From positions 62,001 through 126,000 of the forward strand of contig JALONG010000007.1 of NCBI GenBank assembly GCA_025455065.1: a stretch of 64,000 nt of DNA. Reading direction: 5' to 3'. The notes under the pieces are model-generated. The model was not told the origin of the DNA and searched no databases. It saw nothing but the letters and a program-made list of their open reading frames with translations. Positions 8,380-17,219 of the stretch are shown piece after piece (position 1 is the first letter of the stretch; every line of letters begins with the position of its first letter). The DNA is from Candidatus Kapaibacterium sp. GTDB lineage: Bacteria > Bacteroidota > Ignavibacteria > Kapaibacteriales > UBA4661. A program made the position numbers and the translations under genes.

Positions 8380-8967
8380 CTAATAATTCTCCGCCGAAGT
8401 CCGATGAAACCACGAATCGGGGTGTGTTAAAATTATCATCTCTTCATGGTGCAGATGCTGACACATACAGCCTTCGCGCCACCGAGAACCACTGTCGGAA
8501 ATATACTTTTTGCCCTTGTAATACGCTGAATCCCAGCAATACAGCGTCATTCCTTCCGGTACATCTTCCTGTTTAATGCCGCCAAACCGTGCCGGTTCAT
8601 GAATGGAAAGTGCAGTAATTGGCACACGCAGGACAAAGTTCAGGATTGCGCTTTCCCGCAGAATTGCTTCGCTGATGCGCTTTTCCTCATAAAACGACGG
8701 CTCGAAATGCAGACCAATACGATGTCCGTAAGATTCTACTAAATCCGACAACGTTTCTAAAACAGGAAGCGAAAACGCATTATAACTTTTGGCGTGAAGC
8801 CGCACAAAATACGTGGTTTTAAGTCCGTTACGGCACTCGATTTCTGCCATTTCCCTAACGTTATTCGGCTCAAAATCTATATCGTGAATCATCTCAATAC
8901 GATTCGGTGAAGCGCTGATGCGCCTGATGCACTCGGCGTAATGACGAAACGAAAAATCGCATTGCAT
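8380..8967 (-). CDS. Polysaccharide-deacetylase-like protein
   Basis: The 195-residue protein keeps the outline of carbohydrate esterase family 4 / NodB-like folds: an IHDIDFEPN strand with two acidic residues (about 27-35), TTYFVRLHAKSYN (50-63), GHRIGLHFEPSFYEE (80-94), SIHEP (about 118-122) and a final MIILTHPDSWFH. These are where metal-binding Asp and His residues sit in the family, but the protein is shorter than usual and the standard H-(S/T)-x-H-P motif is changed to GLHFEPS. It is probably a metal-dependent sugar-modifying enzyme. It lies upstream of a GT2 gene on the same strand, which fits a surface-glycan role. Confidence 0.62.
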   Translation of the reverse strand: MQCDFSFRHYAECIRRISASPNRIEMIHDIDFEPNNVREMAEIECRNGLKTTYFVRLHAKSYNAFSLPVLETLSDLVESYGHRIGLHFEPSFYEEKRISEAILRESAILNFVLRVPITALSIHEPARFGGIKQEDVPEGMTLYCWDSAYYKGKKYISDSGSRWREGCMCQHLHHEEMIILTHPDSWFHRTSAENY

Positions 8968-9080
8968 AGTGTTGGTTGCTTGGTGGAAATTGCAGAACGA
9001 TTAGGAACAGTGAAACAACGAAGCAGATACCGTAGAAGACAATAATGTCGAAAAAACGCTTTATTACTCCTTGCTGTGCT

Positions 9081-10031
9081 TCACTCCTTCACCGCAACAT
9101 CAATATCTGTGCGCTCGACCACAAAATTCGGACGTGAACGCGAGGAATCAAGAGCTCTCCAGACATATTCGCCGATAATCCCCAAGGCAATCATCTGAAA
9201 TGCTGAAACCAGCATCAGCACAACCATCAGCGATGACCAGCCCTGCACGTAGGGGATCCACCCGAACATCCGTGCCAGCACAACAAAGCCGCCGTAACCA
9301 AAAGCAGCAAGACCTAAAAACAATCCCAAAAACGAGATAGCGCGAATCGGCACAAACGAAAACGCAATGAAAGAATCAATCAGCAGTTTGATTTTTTTGG
9401 AAAGTGTCCACCGCGAAACACCGATGTCGCGTTTGCGCCTTGTGTAAGGAATGTTCACATACTCATACCCCAGCCAAACCAGCAAATACAGGATGTGCGT
9501 GTTTTTTTCCGACATTCGGACAATTTCGTTTTTGAGTGCCTTGTCGAAAAGAACAAGGTCAAAACCTCCGTCCGGCACATTTTTGAGTGCTAAACGTTTG
9601 ATAAGTGCGTGAAAGGTCGTTGCAAAAAAACGCTGTCCGAATGACTCTTCCCTGTCGGTACGATTCGCCAAAACCAGTTTTAATCCTTGTTTCCAATAGC
9701 CATACATTTTCGGAATGAGTTCCGGCGGGTCTTGTAAATCGGCGGCGAGAATGACGCAAACATCGCCCGTTGCGTAGTGTAAGCCTGCTAAAATAGCATT
9801 GTGCGAACCCACATTTGCTGCGAGTTTCACGGCTTTGACCTTTTCGGTAAACTGCTCTCGAAATGCCAAAATTGCGTTGTACGTTTGGTCTTTCGAGCCG
9901 TCGTCCACCAGCACGTATTCAAATTCCACATCGCTGTCGAACAATACTTCGTTTGCAATGAGTGTTTGTGCGGTAACGGGGATATTTTCTTCGTTGAAAT
10001 AGCAAGGAATGATAATTGAGAGTTTGGGCAT
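9081..10031 (-). CDS. GT2 glycosyltransferase, polyprenyl-phosphate sugar synthase type
   Basis: The 316-residue protein has an N-terminal GT-A domain with VDDGSKDQT (Asp43/Asp44) and the metal/nucleotide motif AADLQDPPEL (96-105), a mid-domain NVPDGGFDLVLFDK, and two C-terminal membrane helices (about 228-252 and 262-286). This layout matches the DPM1/GtrB/ArnC group, which moves a sugar from a nucleotide onto undecaprenyl phosphate at the cytoplasmic face of the inner membrane. No GT-C partner is adjacent, but two GT-C-like membrane proteins lie elsewhere in the window (18546 and 36735). Confidence 0.85.
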   Translation of the reverse strand: MPKLSIIIPCYFNEENIPVTAQTLIANEVLFDSDVEFEYVLVDDGSKDQTYNAILAFREQFTEKVKAVKLAANVGSHNAILAGLHYATGDVCVILAADLQDPPELIPKMYGYWKQGLKLVLANRTDREESFGQRFFATTFHALIKRLALKNVPDGGFDLVLFDKALKNEIVRMSEKNTHILYLLVWLGYEYVNIPYTRRKRDIGVSRWTLSKKIKLLIDSFIAFSFVPIRAISFLGLFLGLAAFGYGGFVVLARMFGWIPYVQGWSSLMVVLMLVSAFQMIALGIIGEYVWRALDSSRSRPNFVVERTDIDVAVKE

Positions 10032-10177
10032 AATGCGCGGAAAAACTCAAATGAGAAAAGTTATAACGGTTTGCGACAAAACGGCATTTGAACTGCTGTC
10101 AATCCTCGAAACTACGCAAATTCAAGGTCAAAACCAACGTCAGGTTTGACAGGAACAGAGAGTGTTTGTCAAAAGCA

Positions 10178-10813
10178 TTATTTCCACTTCGACGGAGAAA
10201 CAAAGGGACTCGCGGGAAGATAAAACCGCAACAGCGCGTCCGCCGCTTTTGTGATGCCAATGCGCGGAGAAACAGCAACCTCATACGGCTCATTCGCGGG
10301 AAGCACGTACAACGGCGTTTGCAGAAGTGATTGGTGATTGTCATCCAACGAAAAACCAAACGCCTGTGCGAGTTTGCCCGGACCGTTGCATAATTGCTTC
10401 TTACATAATTGCCTCTTGGATAATTGCCGAGTTTGCGTAGTATTGCGCCGACGCATCATCTCTTCCAATCCGGCAAGCGGCTCTACGGCTCGCAGCAGCA
10501 CTGCCGCGCCGCGTCCTTCGGTTTCTGTAACGATATTGGCGCAGAGGTGGATACCGTAGATGCGATAGACATACAGCCGCGCAGCCTCACCAAACATGGC
10601 CTCGTTGCGTTTAGTCCTGCCGCGAAAAGAATGGCTCGCAGCATCGGTTTCATGCAGATACGCTTCAGTTTCAACGATGCGCCCTGCAAGTGTGATTCCG
10701 CCAAGTTCCCGCACAATCACTGCTCCGATAAGGTCTCGTGCGACTTCGGAGGTTTCTCGTTCAAAAAAATGATGTGAAAGAGCGTTTACGGGAGAGTACG
10801 GTACAATGTCCAT
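10178..10813 (-). CDS. 3-methyladenine DNA glycosylase, AAG/MPG type
   Basis: The 211-residue base-excision repair glycosylase of the AAG family removes alkylated purines. Diagnostic segments are ARDLIGAVIV, RIVETEAYLHETDAASHSFRG (catalytic Glu in the VETEAY strand), the YVYRIYGIHLCANIVT strand and GPGKLAQAFGF. Between MRRRN and the GPGKL loop, about 15 residues with a repeated QLxK/QL pattern are encoded by three 15-bp tandem units (10389-10433), an in-frame expansion not usual for the family. The gene ends 6 bases before the rnz start region, so the two likely share a transcript with this gene downstream. Confidence 0.88.
   Translation of the reverse strand: MDIVPYSPVNALSHHFFERETSEVARDLIGAVIVRELGGITLAGRIVETEAYLHETDAASHSFRGRTKRNEAMFGEAARLYVYRIYGIHLCANIVTETEGRGAAVLLRAVEPLAGLEEMMRRRNTTQTRQLSKRQLCKKQLCNGPGKLAQAFGFSLDDNHQSLLQTPLYVLPANEPYEVAVSPRIGITKAADALLRFYLPASPFVSPSKWK
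10389..10433 (+). repeat. Three 15-bp tandem repeats inside the AAG gene
   Basis: The units 10389-10403, 10404-10418 and 10419-10433 each start CATAATTGC or GATAATTGC and differ by a few bases. They encode the repeated Gln-Leu-containing pentapeptide insertion in the DNA glycosylase. Because the unit is a multiple of three, copy-number changes keep the frame. Confidence 0.8.
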
Positions 10814-10819
10814 GAAGCC

Positions 10820-11728
10820 TCAAACCTCGACCATTGCTAATTCTTTTGCGAGAAACGACGCGGGAAAGACCTTTCGCGCCTCCCGCAGTATTGGCAGACC
10901 GGATTTGTAGCGGACGCTAATGTGTGTGAGGAAAAGCCGCTCCACGTCTGCTTCTCGAGCGACTTCGGCGGCTTGAGTGGAAGTGGCGTGAAAGCGTTCT
11001 ACAGCTTTGTCGGACATATCGTCGCGGAAGGTGGCTTCGTGGAGCAGCACCGACGCGTCTTTTGCCAAAAATACCGTTGCAGCGCATTTGCGCGTGTCGC
11101 CGCAATAGACAAAAACCTTCGGAGGGCGCTCCGGTTGGGCAATGTCGGCAAAATGAATCACACGCCCGTCAGCCAGTGTCGTACTACCTTCGCGCTTGAT
11201 TTGACCGATAATTGCGCCTTCTTCAATACCAAAAGCCCGCACTTTTTCGATGTCAATATTGCGGTGCGGCGGCTCTTCCACGCGAAAACCAAAACTGTCA
11301 ATGCGATGCTCCAGCAAACGAGTGCTGATACGGTGTCCTTTCACTGTGGCAATTTCTCCCGTTTCATCCGTCCGCAATGTATGAACATGAATCGGAAACA
11401 GAGGCAGAGCGTCCATGATGGACATTCCCAAGCGCACAAATGCCTCCAAACCGCTTGGAGCGTAGATGTGGAGCGGGGCAGTGCGCCTGTCGCCGTTCAT
11501 CGTCGTTAAAAGCGGCAGCAAGCCCAAAATATGGTCGCCGTGCAGATGCGAAATGAAAATGTGATTAATGCTCGGACGCGAGATTTTTGACCGCAAAAGC
11601 TGTATCTGCGTACCTTCCGAACAGTCAAACAATACCGTCTCCGAACCCAGAATGAGAGCCGTTGCTGAGGTGTGTTTGCTTGTAAGCGGCGCTCCGCCTG
11701 CTTTTGTGCCGAGAACGCAGAATTTCAT
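10820..11728 (-). CDS. rnz: Ribonuclease Z
   Basis: The 302-residue metallo-beta-lactamase-fold nuclease matures tRNA 3' ends. Visible are the family's N-terminal VLGTKAGGAP (strand 1), SEGTQIQL, the zinc motif HLHGDH (61-66), the long exosite-like insertion in the middle, YCGDTRK, LLHEATF and the C-terminal THISVRY. ATG at 11728 (MKFCVLGT) is the standard start. The frame happens to stay open upstream to 11872, into the hairpin element at 11800-11913, but that leader is not conserved-looking. It is probably co-transcribed with the downstream AAG glycosylase gene. Confidence 0.93.
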   Translation of the reverse strand: MKFCVLGTKAGGAPLTSKHTSATALILGSETVLFDCSEGTQIQLLRSKISRPSINHIFISHLHGDHILGLLPLLTTMNGDRRTAPLHIYAPSGLEAFVRLGMSIMDALPLFPIHVHTLRTDETGEIATVKGHRISTRLLEHRIDSFGFRVEEPPHRNIDIEKVRAFGIEEGAIIGQIKREGSTTLADGRVIHFADIAQPERPPKVFVYCGDTRKCAATVFLAKDASVLLHEATFRDDMSDKAVERFHATSTQAAEVAREADVERLFLTHISVRYKSGLPILREARKVFPASFLAKELAMVEV

Positions 11729-11799
11729 AGAAGAAATATCATTCTTTAGAATTGGGAATTCTGTGAATTTTTCGGTTGTGGTATAAAAACTGAAAGTTA

Positions 11800-11913
11800 T
11801 AGGGCTTTCGCAAAACCATACTTTTGAGGCAAGGGATTGAAACCCCTTGTTGCGTAAGTCATTGTTTAACAAGGGTCTTTAGCCCCTTGCGACTTGTGTT
11901 TGCGAAAGCCCTA
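11800..11913 (+). repeat. Family B hairpin element with 5-bp target duplication
   Basis: This 114-bp element is bounded by perfect 15-bp inverted repeats: TAGGGCTTTCGCAAA at 11800-11814 and its complement ending at 11913. AGTTA stands immediately outside both ends (11795-11799 and 11914-11918). Joining the flanks with one AGTTA gives ACTGAAAGTTAGATAAAATT, a 20-base sequence found uninterrupted on the minus strand at 35083-35102. The element is therefore a genuine insertion. Inside it are two GGG...CCCC mini-hairpins and no coding capacity. It lies in the divergent spacer between rnz and the gene at 12054. Confidence 0.88.
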
Positions 11914-11998
11914 AGTTAGATAAAATTGTTTATGCGAGAAACTATTACGCCAAATAAATCGTATATTCGTCTAATGAGTTAAACCACTAGTCGCAGTA

Positions 11999-12026
11999 AT
12001 CGTACAACGAAATATCGTACAACGAA
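11999..12026 (+). promoter_or_regulatory. Direct repeat ATCGTACAACGAA upstream of 12054
   Basis: Two exact 13-base copies start at 11999 and 12014, a 15-bp period, ending 27 bases before the ATG of the small gene at 12054. Such spacing could suit a repeated protein-binding site or be in the 5' leader. No known regulator is implied. Confidence 0.4.
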
Positions 12027-12053
12027 CACCGTTCACTTTAGGAGATTTAGACA

Positions 12054-12311
12054 ATGGAATACTTTGATGCAGCGGAAGAGATTTACGGCAGCATTCACAA
12101 ATTTATGGACAAGAACAATGGCACTTGTCCAGCAAAACTCTACCTTTCGCCGACGCTTTTCCAATGGCTTACACAGGTGCGTATCGAAGAAACACAACTC
12201 AAAGGTCAAGATCCGAATACGCTCGACCTGCACACTTTTCCGACGGAATTTGGTTCGCCGCACGTTGTGATTGACGAACAACTTTCAGATTTTGAGATAA
12301 TCACCGAATAA
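12054..12311 (+). CDS. Small conserved-looking hypothetical protein
   Basis: The 85-residue acidic protein starts MEYFDAAEEIYGSIHKFMDK and is preceded by a good ribosome site (TTAGGAGA, then 8 bases to ATG). It has the composition of a folded cytosolic protein (helix, then a CPAKLYLSPTLFQWLTQ segment, then a strand-rich end) and no signal peptide. It ends 11 bases before the tsaB start and is probably its operon partner. I do not recognise the family. Confidence 0.65.
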   Translation: MEYFDAAEEIYGSIHKFMDKNNGTCPAKLYLSPTLFQWLTQVRIEETQLKGQDPNTLDLHTFPTEFGSPHVVIDEQLSDFEIITE

Positions 12312-12322
12312 TTCTTTGACCT

Positions 12323-13033
12323 GTGCAGCACCAACGCTCTTCATCCGTTCTCCTGTGCATTGAAACCTCCGGTTCTCTATGCGGTGTTGCTCTTGCGGAT
12401 GCTACATCGGAACAAATTCTTGCCGAATTATCCTTCTCTGAACCCTTCCTGCACGACAAACTGCTTGCTGAAGCAGTTCATTCGCTTATGAAAATGACGG
12501 AAATATCGTTTGCCGATATTACTGCCGTTGCTGTTTCTTCGGGACCCGGCTCGTTTACAGGACTCCGCATTGGTGCTGCGTTTGCGAAGGCTCTCTGCTT
12601 TGATGATTCCCCCAAACTTCTCCCCGTGCCGACGATGCACGCTTACGCTCTTCATGCGCTGAACACCGCATATACTCTTGGCAAAACCGATATTTGTGTT
12701 GGTATTCCTTCACACAGAGATTTGGTCTATCTTCAGCATTTTGGTTTTCGGGATGCGTCGGAAATAATTGCTATGGATGATATTACCCTTGTTAAGGAAG
12801 AGGCTGTTCATGTTCGCACAAGAACACTGTATGTTGGAGGGGCATTTTTACATAAACCTGATTTTATGTCACTTCCCGAACTTTGTTGCATTACCCCGAC
12901 GATGATTGCTGCAATGGCAATGCGCCGCTTCAAACAAGAACAATTCGTTGCTTCTGAAGATTTTGTACCGCTTTATTCGCAAGAATTTACGCCCAAAATC
13001 GCTGTAATTTCATCCCATGAATTCAAGCCGTAA
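12323..13033 (+). CDS. tsaB: tRNA threonylcarbamoyladenosine biosynthesis protein TsaB
   Basis: The 236-residue ASKHA-fold protein matches TsaB (YeaZ), the scaffold partner of TsaD in t6A37 formation. LLCIETSGSLCGVAL (about 10-24), HDKLL and AVAVSSGPGSFTGLRIGAAFAKAL (the family hallmark) are all present. The start is a GTG at 12323, reading VQHQRSSSVLLCIET; no ATG is available near the conserved N-terminus. It follows the small gene at 12054 closely. The C-terminal part is typical in length. Confidence 0.9.
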   Translation: MQHQRSSSVLLCIETSGSLCGVALADATSEQILAELSFSEPFLHDKLLAEAVHSLMKMTEISFADITAVAVSSGPGSFTGLRIGAAFAKALCFDDSPKLLPVPTMHAYALHALNTAYTLGKTDICVGIPSHRDLVYLQHFGFRDASEIIAMDDITLVKEEAVHVRTRTLYVGGAFLHKPDFMSLPELCCITPTMIAAMAMRRFKQEQFVASEDFVPLYSQEFTPKIAVISSHEFKP

Positions 13034-13335
13034 TTGAACGGTTGTTTGAGTTATGTCATTTTGGCACCAAACTTATCGCTTCTGCGACTATCATTCTTTG
13101 GCTTCCATTGGGGCAGTAGCGGTGTATGAGGGCTTAGCGTACATTTGACCACTTTCCTCGTGCCTCTTGCTTCCAAATTGACATTGTATTTTCTTTCGAG
13201 CTAATCAAAAGCCTTTCTCGCGCCTCCAATAAAACACGAATAATCCTTTCTTGCGTACGTCCATGTAGAGGCTCGAATCAAGTAGAGAGGCTTAAATCAA
13301 GTTTTCAAACTGCTGCACGTTCTGTGCAAAGTGGT
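13034..13335. other. Convergent intergenic region
   Basis: About 300 bases lie between tsaB and the exported protein gene on the other strand. I find no gene. GAGGCTCGAATCAAG and GAGGCTTAAATCAAG near 13269 form an imperfect direct repeat. No clear terminator hairpin is visible. Confidence 0.35.
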
Positions 13336-15048
13336 TCAGTCTTTGCTCTGCCGCTCCAAATCACGCTGAATCATCATATCGCGTTGGCTTGCCGTATCAC
13401 GCTGAATTGCCCGATACTGCCGCTCGGTTTCCTCGCGTTCCACTGCGCCGAGATTTGTTTGGATACTGACAATCGGCGAGGCTACACCAAACAATCCCAG
13501 CGTGGGATTAACAATGCCCAACAGCCCCAAGGGCGAAACTTTCATATCGGTATGCTGCGCGAGGCGGTCAAACCAAGTGTTTTCGCGCTCTTCGGTCTGC
13601 ATTTCTAACGATGTGGATGGTGAAGTGCTTGCCCGGCGGATTTTGTCATTCGCTTCTGCCTGTTTTGCAGTGCCAAAGTATCCGATGGCAAAGCCCACTG
13701 CACCTCCGGCTGCGGACAGAAGTGGCGCGTAGGCAAAAATATCGGAGCGGAATCCTGCATACAGTGGAATCAAGCCCAAAGTAGCACCGAGCGATGCAAA
13801 TTGGTTAATTTGCCGCCCTTGGTCGAAACTGAAATCTTTGTTTTGGATAAGAGCATGACCAAGCAAGTATCCCAGCGCCTGTGCGCCAATTGTTGCTCCG
13901 GCAAGCAAGCGAAAATCCGGTGGTGCGGTCTGATTTAAGAACGACGGGAAGGCTAGGGAAACAGGAATGAGGCTCAGAAATCCCGCAGGGTTTTCAAAGA
14001 CAATATCGTCTCCGGGTGCGATGTGCTGCGTTTGCCCAAGATGATACCCCAGAAAATATCCGCCTGCGGACGTTGCCAGCGACGACAGTGCTGTCCAGCG
14101 AAGCGCATCAGGACTGAGATTGCCTCGGCTGTCTATTGAAAATGCTCCCAACGCAATCGAAGCCATTGCGCCCGTCAAAAACGTGCTTCCGCCCATATTC
14201 ACCATCATGCTGGTTTGACCGTAACTGAGATTGAGCGCCTCCGGCAGGCGCAAAGTTGCTCCGGCTTCTATCACACTTCCCAATAAGCCCGAAACGCCGA
14301 TTGTACGACCTTCCAGCCTATTTTGGTCGGCAAAGAGCAAATATCCCGCAGCACCATGTAAAAACCCCGATGTCAGCCCGTTGAACATCATCAGCGACGA
14401 CGAGCGCGTAAACCAAGGTTGATTCACCGCCCACAGCGCTCCAGCGCCAAATGCTATCGGTGCAGCAATCGTCATCGTGCCGAAGGCAGGTGTAAACAAA
14501 GGGTTACTGACTCCACTATTGAAAAGAAAAGCATCGCTCAAAAAGCCATACGATAGCCCAAGCGCTGTGGCGCTCAAAACGAGTGATAATTTTTCAACAT
14601 CGTTCAAGATTCGTTCATCCAAAGGACGCGCAAAATTTGCTCCAAACAAGCCACCGCCGCCGCTTGAAAGCTGACCGCGTTGCAAGGCATCGCTTACACG
14701 ATTGCGAAGGTCTATGAGGTCAGCTAAACTGAGACGAATGCGTGTGTTTTCGGAGGCGCTGCCAATCATTTGCAACAGTTCCAATACGAAAGTGGAATCG
14801 GGGAGTTGAAACAACCGCGCATCAATGACATTACGGTATTGCGGGAAAAAGCCGTACTGCCGCTCCATTTCTTCGGTGATAATCCAAAGTTTGCCGTCTT
14901 TGTCGAAAGGCGATTGGATTTCTCCGGCAGTTTTGGGTGGTGCTTTTTGCTGTTGAGTTGGCTGTACTTGAGCAATAGCAGTGTTTGCAGACATGAGAAC
15001 AATAAGCATCACAGCGCTTATCATGGAGGTGAAAATGCGAGTGGTCAT
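13336..15048 (-). CDS. Exported protein, paralogue of the next gene
   Basis: The 570-residue protein begins MTTRIFTSMISAVMLIVLMS, a Sec signal peptide cleaved near ANTAIAQ. The first 110 residues describe an EMERQYG...LFQLPDSTFVLELLQ domain; the remainder is rich in Gly/Ala/Leu segments with a WAVNQPWF motif and HGAAGYLL, and it ends in an Arg/Gln-rich tail. The same order of motifs occurs in the neighbour at 15089, so they are tandem duplicates. Repeated small-residue hydrophobic stretches could be membrane segments or barrel strands. Function unknown. The upstream in-frame ATG at 15144 would run into the neighbour's end and is rejected. Confidence 0.72.
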   Translation of the reverse strand: MTTRIFTSMISAVMLIVLMSANTAIAQVQPTQQQKAPPKTAGEIQSPFDKDGKLWIITEEMERQYGFFPQYRNVIDARLFQLPDSTFVLELLQMIGSASENTRIRLSLADLIDLRNRVSDALQRGQLSSGGGGLFGANFARPLDERILNDVEKLSLVLSATALGLSYGFLSDAFLFNSGVSNPLFTPAFGTMTIAAPIAFGAGALWAVNQPWFTRSSSLMMFNGLTSGFLHGAAGYLLFADQNRLEGRTIGVSGLLGSVIEAGATLRLPEALNLSYGQTSMMVNMGGSTFLTGAMASIALGAFSIDSRGNLSPDALRWTALSSLATSAGGYFLGYHLGQTQHIAPGDDIVFENPAGFLSLIPVSLAFPSFLNQTAPPDFRLLAGATIGAQALGYLLGHALIQNKDFSFDQGRQINQFASLGATLGLIPLYAGFRSDIFAYAPLLSAAGGAVGFAIGYFGTAKQAEANDKIRRASTSPSTSLEMQTEERENTWFDRLAQHTDMKVSPLGLLGIVNPTLGLFGVASPIVSIQTNLGAVEREETERQYRAIQRDTASQRDMMIQRDLERQSKD

Positions 15049-15088
15049 ATGACAAAAGCTTTGAATTCTAAAACGAAAATGATGAGAT

Positions 15089-16789
15089 TTAATGCGATGA
15101 CGGTGCATCTTCATCGGTTGAAATGGCAGGATTATTTGCACCAAATGTTGTCCGAATGTTCACAATCGGCAGACTAAAATTCATTGCGCCTGCGTTCATC
15201 ACGCCTGCGTTGATTGCACCCAAGCCTAGCCCGAAAGCGGCTCCGGGGCTAAAAAGCGGCAAAAGACCAAGCGGAGAAAACTGAATATCCGTGTTGGCAG
15301 CAAGGTTTTCCAACCACGTGCGTTCATGCGGAATGGGGCGCGAAAGCGGCAAAGAACCGTCCAATGTTTGTGCGCCTGTCGCCGCCAAACGGCGTAAATG
15401 CTGCTCTTCAGCTTCTTTTGCGTAGATAAGATAGGGAATCGTAAATCCGGCAACGCTGCCAACTAAACTGGCAACGGCGGCGGTTAGCTGGAGCGATTGT
15501 GCCTGTTGTGTCTGCCCGTTCAGTGTCGCCGACACAATAGCATTATTCAAAACATAGTTCGGAAGATAGCCTCCAAGCCAACTTGCTATGTTAATCACAC
15601 GTCCTTGCAAAAACGAAAAATCTTTATTCTGCACAAGCACATTACCCAGCACGTGTCCACCGACAATTCCTGCTGCTGTAACGCCCGCAGCAATTTGAAG
15701 GCTGGTGTTTTGTTGGGTTGCGGTTAAAATAGCAAGCGGTGCTGTACCGATAGCATTTGCCGGAGTTGTGAAGACAAGTACATCTCCGCCTGTAAGCGAA
15801 GGTGAGCGACCTATGCTGTTCCCAAGCCACATTCCCAAACCTGAGCCAACCAAAGCAGAAGCACCGACAAGTTGCGCGACCTCATTAGCGGGAAGAGCGC
15901 GGGTGCTTGTTCCAGCCGCAAGTTGTGCCAGCACTGCCAGATACAAACCGCTTCCGCCAAAAGAAGCAATCATATGCGCCTGCGGCGTGGAGATGTTGGC
16001 AAATTGCGAAATCGCCAGCCCTGCACTCGCCTCTACGGTACTCATAATCATTCCGGCAAGCAAAAAGTTCCCGACATCAAATGTTTGTGGTCCGGTAAGC
16101 AGATATGCCGCCCAGCCGTGCGCCGTACCTTGTATCAAGCCGTTTGACCAAAGCGTCGCGGCAGGGCGATTGTACCAAGGCTGATTCACCGCCCAAATAT
16201 AGACACCGGAGTTTGCCACAAAAGGAATCCACCAGACTGAAGGTGGCTCATCTCGTTGTCCGGGAGGTCTTTGTATGCCTATTCCACCCTGTGTAAGCAG
16301 TCCTTGTGCAAGGTTAAACAATCCCCCTCCAACCCCAACCGCCCAATCTTCCCAAACAGCAGTCCGTTCCTCCTGTAAAAACATCCCGAAACTGCGCACG
16401 GCATCTGATGTTTCGTAGCGAATTCGGGAAAATTCTTGGAAGGAAATCGGCTTCAATTCTCGCTCCATTTTACCGTTTGGGGCGTGCAGAAGCTCAAGAA
16501 GATAACTCGTGTCGCCTGTTTGAAAGAGCCGTGCTTCGTAAAGATGAGGATAATGGCGGAGAATCAAATATTGCTTTTCCATTTCCCACGTCATGCGCAT
16601 AATTTTTCCGTCAGCATCAAAGGAAATTTGCTGTTGAAACTGCGGGGCAGATGTTACCGAGGAAATACCCGAAACAGCGTTGGAATCACATTCACGGGCA
16701 TAAACCGCACCGATATTTGCCAGACCAATGAAACCACATACCACGAAAACCCTCATCATTACGAGGGTTGCAGAACGATATATCGTCAT
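15089..16789 (-). CDS. Exported protein, paralogue of the previous gene
   Basis: The 566-residue protein starts MTIYRSATLVMMRVFVV after an AAGGAGTGA ribosome site, with signal cleavage near VYA. Shared with the 13336 gene are MTWEMEKQY...RLFQTGDTSYLLELL, IWAVNQPWYNRPAA, NGLIQGTAHGWAAYLL, NKDFSFLQGRVINIAS and a final LAANTDIQFSPLGLL. The two are separated by only 40 bases and read as one operon. The family is not recognised. Conservation of the W-A-V-N-Q-P-W motif and of the N-terminal charged domain suggests a defined fold, probably in the envelope. Confidence 0.72.
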   Translation of the reverse strand: MTIYRSATLVMMRVFVVCGFIGLANIGAVYARECDSNAVSGISSVTSAPQFQQQISFDADGKIMRMTWEMEKQYLILRHYPHLYEARLFQTGDTSYLLELLHAPNGKMERELKPISFQEFSRIRYETSDAVRSFGMFLQEERTAVWEDWAVGVGGGLFNLAQGLLTQGGIGIQRPPGQRDEPPSVWWIPFVANSGVYIWAVNQPWYNRPAATLWSNGLIQGTAHGWAAYLLTGPQTFDVGNFLLAGMIMSTVEASAGLAISQFANISTPQAHMIASFGGSGLYLAVLAQLAAGTSTRALPANEVAQLVGASALVGSGLGMWLGNSIGRSPSLTGGDVLVFTTPANAIGTAPLAILTATQQNTSLQIAAGVTAAGIVGGHVLGNVLVQNKDFSFLQGRVINIASWLGGYLPNYVLNNAIVSATLNGQTQQAQSLQLTAAVASLVGSVAGFTIPYLIYAKEAEEQHLRRLAATGAQTLDGSLPLSRPIPHERTWLENLAANTDIQFSPLGLLPLFSPGAAFGLGLGAINAGVMNAGAMNFSLPIVNIRTTFGANNPAISTDEDAPSSH

Positions 16790-16835
16790 ATTCACTCCTT
16801 GAAAAAAGGTTTTGAAAACAAGGTGAGACCTGAAA

Positions 16836-17213
16836 TTATTGAGAATCTTCATGATGATTATTGCGACGAAAAAGCACTCTTCCGACACGGAAAATATGCT
16901 CCCGAAGCGGCATCGAATCAAGTTCATCCAAGGAAACAATATCGAAAAAGTACGGCAACGGCAAGCGCTCGTTGGGTTCTGCGGCAATATCCATCACCGT
17001 TAGTGTTGATGAGCCTTCCAGCGCTATATCCACATCGCTTCCCGTGTAAAAATTTCCTTTTGCACGGCTGCCCAAAAGCAGCGCCCTTCTAACGGACGGA
17101 AACGGTGCTAACGTCTGACGAATAAGCGCTAACGACGATTCACTCAAGCCGGAATTTTTGGGCGTTACAGGCTCAAAGGCTCTCAATATCTCGTTTGGTT
17201 GATTGTTCATCAT
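16836..17213 (-). CDS. MNT-type nucleotidyltransferase
   Basis: The 125-residue protein has the minimal nucleotidyltransferase motif LLGSRAKGNFYTGSDVDIAL (GS plus DxD, about 46-65) and a later FFDIVSL strand that supplies the third Asp. These MNT proteins normally act with a HEPN-family or substrate-binding partner, either as a toxin-antitoxin system or as a nucleotidyltransferase pair. The open frame immediately upstream (17220-17327) has the end of such a partner, but only its C-terminus remains, so the MNT gene appears orphaned. ATG codons at 17213 and 17210 are both possible starts. Confidence 0.82.
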   Translation of the reverse strand: MMNNQPNEILRAFEPVTPKNSGLSESSLALIRQTLAPFPSVRRALLLGSRAKGNFYTGSDVDIALEGSSTLTVMDIAAEPNERLPLPYFFDIVSLDELDSMPLREHIFRVGRVLFRRNNHHEDSQ

Positions 17214-17219
17214 GATTCA

